Of a stretch of 64,000 nucleotides of DNA, positions 60,231-64,000 are shown piece after piece. How positions within the stretch are numbered: position 1 is the first letter of the stretch; each line of letters opens with the position of its first letter. The stretch is from Ga0077530 sp046293075 (lineage in GTDB: Bacteria > Pseudomonadota > Alphaproteobacteria > Rhizobiales > Hyphomicrobiaceae). The notes beneath the pieces are model-generated. The model searched no databases and had not been told where the DNA came from. It saw only the letters and a program-made list of their open reading frames with translations. Made by a program: the position numbers and the translations under genes. The DNA lies in the NCBI GenBank assembly GCA_046293075.1, contig JBKBPL010000002.1, positions 186,001-250,000 on the forward strand. The letters are read 5' to 3'.

Positions 60231-61124
60231 CTATTCGGCGGCCTTGACCGCGAGCAGTCCGGCGTGGACGAGCGCGGCATCGACGGCCTTCTTGCTCGCA
60301 TCCATGAGCGGCGCGAGCGGCAGGCGGCAGTCCGGCGTCTCGATCACCCCAAGGCGCCAGGCGGCATACTTGACCGGTGCGGGGTTGGTCTCGACGAACA
60401 GCGCATCGTGCAGCGGCATCAGAATGTCCTGGATTTCGAGCGCGCGGCGGAAATCCCCCGCGAGGCAGGCATTCTGGAACTCCGCGCAGAGCTTCGGCGC
60501 AACGTTGGACGTCACGGAAATGCAGCCGTTCCCGCCATGCGCCATGAAGCCGAGCGCGGTTGCATCCTCGCCGGAGAGGGCCGCGTGCGGCCGGCGGATC
60601 AGGAGCCGGTGCTGCGATTGGCGATCCATCTTCGCCGTCGCATCCTTGATGCCCGCGAAGTTCTTGAGCTCCGAAATCCGCGCCATGGTCTGGGCTGAGA
60701 TGTCGACGACCGTGCGGGGCGGCACGTTGTAGACAATGAAGGGCAGATCCACGGCGTCATTGATCGCCTTGAAGTGCAGATAGATACCTTCCTGGGTCGG
60801 CTTGTTGTAGTAGCCGGTCGAATGGAGGGTCGCATCGGCGCCCGCCTTCTTGGCGAAGGCGGTGAGCTCGATGGCCTCCTCGGTCGAGTTCGACCCGGCC
60901 CCCGCAATCACCGGCACGCGCCGGCGCGCCGTGCGGATGCACAGTTCAACTACGTGCATGTGCTCGTCATGGCTCAGCGTCGGCGTCTCGCCGGTGGTGC
61001 CGACCGGAACCAGGCCGTGCGAGCCTTGGGCGATCTGCCAGTCGACAAAGCGCTGGAAGCTCTGATCGTCGACTTTGCCGTTCTTGAATGGCGTGACCAG
61101 CGCTGTGAACGAACCTTTGAACAT
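60231..61124 (-). CDS. dapA: 4-hydroxy-tetrahydrodipicolinate synthase
   Basis: First committed step of lysine and diaminopimelate synthesis: pyruvate plus aspartate semialdehyde. The TIM-barrel protein of 297 residues shows SFTALVTPFKNGKVDD, LVPVGTTGETPTLSHDEH, TGYYNKPTQEGIYLHFKAI, PFIVYNVPPRTVVDISAQTM and the Schiff-base Lys in NFAGIKDATAKMDR. Start ATG 61124. It is divergent from the lytic transglycosylase gene, so cell-wall precursor supply and cell-wall turnover share one intergenic region. Confidence 0.97.
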   Translation of the reverse strand: MFKGSFTALVTPFKNGKVDDQSFQRFVDWQIAQGSHGLVPVGTTGETPTLSHDEHMHVVELCIRTARRRVPVIAGAGSNSTEEAIELTAFAKKAGADATLHSTGYYNKPTQEGIYLHFKAINDAVDLPFIVYNVPPRTVVDISAQTMARISELKNFAGIKDATAKMDRQSQHRLLIRRPHAALSGEDATALGFMAHGGNGCISVTSNVAPKLCAEFQNACLAGDFRRALEIQDILMPLHDALFVETNPAPVKYAAWRLGVIETPDCRLPLAPLMDASKKAVDAALVHAGLLAVKAAE

Positions 61125-61205
61125 GGTTTTCCTCCGCTCGCTGCTCGCTGCTTCACGCCCCGCCGCCCGTCGCCGATAAAGACACCAAAACGGGCGCTTG
61201 CCGAC

Positions 61206-61244
61206 CCCCTTGGGCTGGCAAGGGGCCGCTCACGCTGGCGTGAG
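61206..61244. repeat. Two adjacent hairpins between divergent dapA and slt genes
   Basis: CCCCTTG (61206-61212) pairs with CAAGGGG (61219-61225), and four bases later CTCACG (61229-61234) pairs with CGTGAG (61239-61244). Each has a short loop. They lie 82 bases from the dapA start and 110 bases before the transglycosylase start, in the region where promoters are expected. They may be operator sites or leader-RNA structures; no T-run suggests termination. Confidence 0.45.
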
Positions 61245-61353
61245 TTCTGTATCTCACATTTCACCCTTGCCCGAAAGCCTGCACGTTTCGCCCGTACTCT
61301 GGCCCCGACCGCAAAAATCGCGATTCGCTGAAACGACACAGGGGACACGCGGG

Positions 61354-63672
61354 ATGCCGTACCTCGCAAAGGCGCGACGAGCCAGCAGCAGAGCCGGCCG
61401 ACGGGTATGCTGCTGGCCGCTCCTCGCGCCCCTGGCCTGCCTGCTCGCAGCCGCACCGCTCGCGGTGATCGCGGGTCCGGGCGCCGCCGAAGCCCAGAGC
61501 AGCAAGCAGGCAACGAAGGCCAAGACGGCCCCGAAGAAGGCGGCCCCTCCGCTTCCTGGTCCAAGCCCCAATCGGGTCGCTGACGCACCATCCCCTGCTG
61601 ACGCCATCGCGGACGGCGGGCCAACGCCCCCGGCCAAGCCGGCTGCCGCCGTGCCGTCGGCGGTCCCCGGGTCGCCAGAGGCCGGCTACCTCGCCGCGAT
61701 GGATAAGCTCATCGCACCGCTGCTGGAGGCCAAGCTCCCGGCGGCAGACGCCCAGCGCCTGAAGGACGCGCTGAGCGCGGTCGATGGAAATGACCCCGCT
61801 GAGGCCCACGCACGCGCCGCCAAGATCGGCGATCCGACGGTGCAGGCGCTCGTCATGTGGTACGCCCTCCGCAATGGTGCGGCCGCCGCGGCTGACTACG
61901 CGCAATTCCTCGCCGAGCACTCGGCATGGCCGGATGCGCCTCTCCTCAGGCGCCGCTCGGAACAGCAGCTCCTCGCCTCGGGCGGTCCTGCCAAGGAGAT
62001 CCTCGCCTTCTTCAGCTCTCGTCCGCCAATCTCGGGGGCCGGCACGATCGCGCTGGCCTCAGCGCACCTTGCGCTCGGCGACGAGACGCGGGCGAAGGAG
62101 CTCGCCGCCAAGGCATGGCGCGAGAACGATATCCCGGCCCCATCCGAGACCGGCTTCCTCGCCCGCTTCGATCGCTTTCTGACGGCTGCCGACCACCGGC
62201 GCCGGCTCGACGTGCTCCTGATTGACGAAGGGCGCTTCGCGGCCCAGCGTACGCCGCGGGTCGCGGCCGCACGCCGGCTGCTGCCGAAGCTGCAAGGTGT
62301 CGAGCGCAAGAAGGCCGAGGCCCGAATCGCCGTCTACGCACGCGCCGGCAACGCCGCAAAGCTGATGGCCAGTCTGCCCGCCGCCGCCAAGGAGCCGCCA
62401 TTGGACACGGGCCTGCTCTTCCAGCGCATCCAGCTCGCGCGCAGCCAAGGCAAAGAGGACGAGGTGGCGCGGCTGCTGCGTCTCGCGCCTGCCGACGCCG
62501 AGGCCCTCGTCGATCCCGACGCCTGGTGGCTGCACCGTCGCTGGGCCATCTATGAGTTCCTCGGCAACGGCCGCTTCAAGGAGGCTTATGACCTCGCACG
62601 TGCGCCCGGCCCGCTCACGGCGAACCCGATCAAGGACGCCACCTTTCTTGCCGGGTGGATTGCCCTGCGCCATCTCAAGGACAGCAAGGCCGCGCTGCCG
62701 CATCTTGAGGCGTCGCGCAAGCACGCCGATGGTCCCCTGAGCGCGGCTCGTGGCAACTACTGGCTCGCCCGCGCCCATGAGGCGCTTGGCCAGACGGCCG
62801 AGGCGACGCGCTACTACGAGGAAGCGGCCGCGCGGATAGACACCTTCCACGGCGCGCTCGCCCGTCAGAAGCTCAATCCCGGCCCGCAGAGCGTGGCGAT
62901 GTCGCTGCCCGCCCTGCCCTCAGCGGATGTGGCTGAGCGCTTCAACGCCAATCCGCTCGTACGTGCTGCCGTGCTCGCGCACCACGCCGACGTGGGCCGC
63001 GGTATCACGCGCATCATCGTGGCGCACCTGCGCTCCCGCCTCGAGAGCGAGGCCGAGGTCGCGATGCTCGCCCACCTCGCGTCTGCGCTCGGTGATCACC
63101 AGATGGCCGTGCGCGTCGGCAAGACCGGCGTGGCGCGCGGCATGAACCTCTTCGTCTATTCCTACCCCGTACACCCCTTTCCCGAGTACAAGCCGTTGCG
63201 CCGCTCCCCCGAGCGTGCGCTGCTGCTTGCCATCGCGCGCCAGGAGAGCGAGTTCAATCCCGAGATCGTTTCGCACGCGGGCGCGCGCGGGCTCCTGCAG
63301 GTCATGCCGATCACGGCGCGCCACATCTGCCGCGATCACAAGATCAAGTGCGACATCCCGCGGCTGATCACGGACACGAGCTACAATGCCATGATCGCCA
63401 GCGCCTACATCGGCGATCGCAAGGAGGAGTTCTCCGGAAGCTATGTGCTGACGCTCGCTGGCTACAATGCGGGGCCGGGGCGGGCGCGCCAGTGGATGCG
63501 CCGCTTTGGCGATCCGCGCAACCCCGGTATCGATCCGATCGACTGGATCGAGATGATCCCCTTCGAGGAGACGCGCGACTACGTGAAGAAGGTGCTCTCG
63601 AACGTGCAAATGTACCGCGCCAGGCTCGGCGAGCCGACGCCGGTGCGGCTGGTATCCGACTTGAAGCGCTAA
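61354..63672 (+). CDS. slt: Soluble lytic murein transglycosylase
   Basis: Periplasmic enzyme that cuts peptidoglycan to 1,6-anhydromuropeptides. The 772-residue protein has a signal peptide (hydrophobic LLAPLACLLAAAPLAVIA, cleavage near AEAQ), a Lys/Ala/Pro-rich linker, a long superhelical region of alpha-alpha repeats (residues about 110-600), and the C-terminal SLT domain with the catalytic Glu in AIARQESEFNPEIVSHAGA, then RGLLQVMPITARHI and YVLTLAGYNAGPGRARQW. Start at the ATG 61354 gives a proper signal peptide; the frame from 61198 does not. Confidence 0.94.
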   Translation: MPYLAKARRASSRAGRRVCCWPLLAPLACLLAAAPLAVIAGPGAAEAQSSKQATKAKTAPKKAAPPLPGPSPNRVADAPSPADAIADGGPTPPAKPAAAVPSAVPGSPEAGYLAAMDKLIAPLLEAKLPAADAQRLKDALSAVDGNDPAEAHARAAKIGDPTVQALVMWYALRNGAAAAADYAQFLAEHSAWPDAPLLRRRSEQQLLASGGPAKEILAFFSSRPPISGAGTIALASAHLALGDETRAKELAAKAWRENDIPAPSETGFLARFDRFLTAADHRRRLDVLLIDEGRFAAQRTPRVAAARRLLPKLQGVERKKAEARIAVYARAGNAAKLMASLPAAAKEPPLDTGLLFQRIQLARSQGKEDEVARLLRLAPADAEALVDPDAWWLHRRWAIYEFLGNGRFKEAYDLARAPGPLTANPIKDATFLAGWIALRHLKDSKAALPHLEASRKHADGPLSAARGNYWLARAHEALGQTAEATRYYEEAAARIDTFHGALARQKLNPGPQSVAMSLPALPSADVAERFNANPLVRAAVLAHHADVGRGITRIIVAHLRSRLESEAEVAMLAHLASALGDHQMAVRVGKTGVARGMNLFVYSYPVHPFPEYKPLRRSPERALLLAIARQESEFNPEIVSHAGARGLLQVMPITARHICRDHKIKCDIPRLITDTSYNAMIASAYIGDRKEEFSGSYVLTLAGYNAGPGRARQWMRRFGDPRNPGIDPIDWIEMIPFEETRDYVKKVLSNVQMYRARLGEPTPVRLVSDLKR

Positions 63673-63674
63673 CG

Positions 63675-64000
63675 CTACTTACAGCGCGAGAGGAAACCGC
63701 GGTCGTAGTGGAAGTGGTCGCGGTGGAGCGTGTTGAACTCGGGCCCGATGGCGACGCGGAAGTAGCGGCAGGCGCGGGCGTGTATCTCGCGCAGGAAACG
63801 CCCTTCCGGACCCGCGCCCGACCAGTGACGGGCCACGCTGATCTGGCGGCCATCGGCGAGCGTGAAGGCGGACACGTCGAGCGCGTTCGCGGTGGCGTGC
63901 TCGCTGCGCACATCCGACCACAGCTTGCGGCCGAGGATATTGCGGCAGGCGTAGGTCCCCATGTGCTGCACGGACGTGACCCGGACGCCGAAGGTCGCGA
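63675..64000 (-). CDS. Extensin-like family protein, C-terminal part (cut by window)
   Basis: The frame is open to the right edge of the window, so the N-terminus is missing. The visible 108 residues show the extensin_C signature seen in Rhizobiales: HMGTYACRNILGRKLWSDVR, SEHATANALDVSAFTLADGR and IGPEFNTLHRDHFHYDRGF. His and Asp residues in H-A-x-A-N-A-L-D and H-R-D-H-F-H are arranged like zinc-peptidase (LAS-type) ligands, so a peptidoglycan-peptidase role is plausible. It ends only 2 bases from the slt stop, convergent. Confidence 0.85.
   Translation of the reverse strand, partial: ATFGVRVTSVQHMGTYACRNILGRKLWSDVRSEHATANALDVSAFTLADGRQISVARHWSGAGPEGRFLREIHARACRYFRVAIGPEFNTLHRDHFHYDRGFLSRCK

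Noticed and set aside
1..64000. CRISPR arrays, prophage genes, insertion sequences, replication origin
   Set aside because: No regularly spaced repeats, no transposase or phage structural motifs and no dnaA-box cluster were seen anywhere in the window.

Overview
The window is a GC-rich stretch of bacterial chromosome from an alphaproteobacterium, most likely Hyphomicrobiales (Rhizobiales). Supporting this are the gene orders glnD-murJ, pyrB-(dihydroorotase-like)-plsY-dprA-topA-rnr-DUF983-NUDIX, rsh-DUF2062-pdxJ-acpS and dapA-smpB, together with a cysteine-free, Mg-type HemB, a cysteine-free L31 and a single long Rsh protein. I see no tRNA, rRNA, CRISPR array, prophage or complete insertion sequence. 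The two ends cut genes: glnD lacks its start and an extensin-like gene lacks its 5' part.

Layout. 1-11.5 kb: nitrogen sensing (glnD), lipid II flipping (murJ), a GlcD-type FAD oxidase, haem (hemB), then a co-directional run for pyrimidines (pyrB and a metal-site-less dihydroorotase homologue), phospholipid (plsY) and DNA uptake (dprA). 11.8-18.4 kb: topA, rnr, DUF983, NUDIX. 18.8-21 kb: cell-envelope and small proteins. 21.1-26.8 kb: a ZnuD-like TonB-dependent receptor and a TonB protein transcribed divergently from a Zur-like operator, followed by an SbmA/YddA-type ABC protein with altered catalytic residues. 27-27.5 kb: a small exported Lys-rich protein followed by a cluster of palindromes and a strong terminator. 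27.6-41.6 kb: scattered metabolism (FMN 2-hydroxyacid oxidase, comM, MaoC protein, accA, rluC, family III CoA transferase, Tim44-like protein, thiolase-like protein, a 3-oxoacid CoA transferase pair, sfsA, a beta-hydroxyacid dehydrogenase).

42.1-44.7 kb holds the most unusual locus. A sulfite-oxidase-family molybdoenzyme without an export signal is followed, with three successive 4-base overlaps, by an SdhB/FrdB-like iron-sulfur protein and two cytochrome-b-type membrane anchors. No flavoprotein SdhA is present. This looks like a complex II chassis with its FAD subunit replaced by a molybdenum subunit, feeding electrons to quinone from the cytoplasmic side. It is my best candidate for an undescribed system.

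44.9-50.4 kb: rpmE, then a three-gene 2-oxoacid:ferredoxin oxidoreductase (KorA/KorB type) with a GltD-like flavoprotein carrying N- and C-terminal iron-sulfur motifs that could link ferredoxin to NAD(P)H. 50.4-57.4 kb (minus strand): ugpQ-like, zapA, coiled-coil protein, acpS, pdxJ, DUF2062, rsh, rpoZ, folK. 57.6-64 kb: NYN-domain protein, then dapA and the coupled genes smpB-GNAT-Cys-less peroxiredoxin-like on the minus strand, and a large lytic transglycosylase on the plus strand. All functional calls come from reading sequence motifs by eye. No database search was run.
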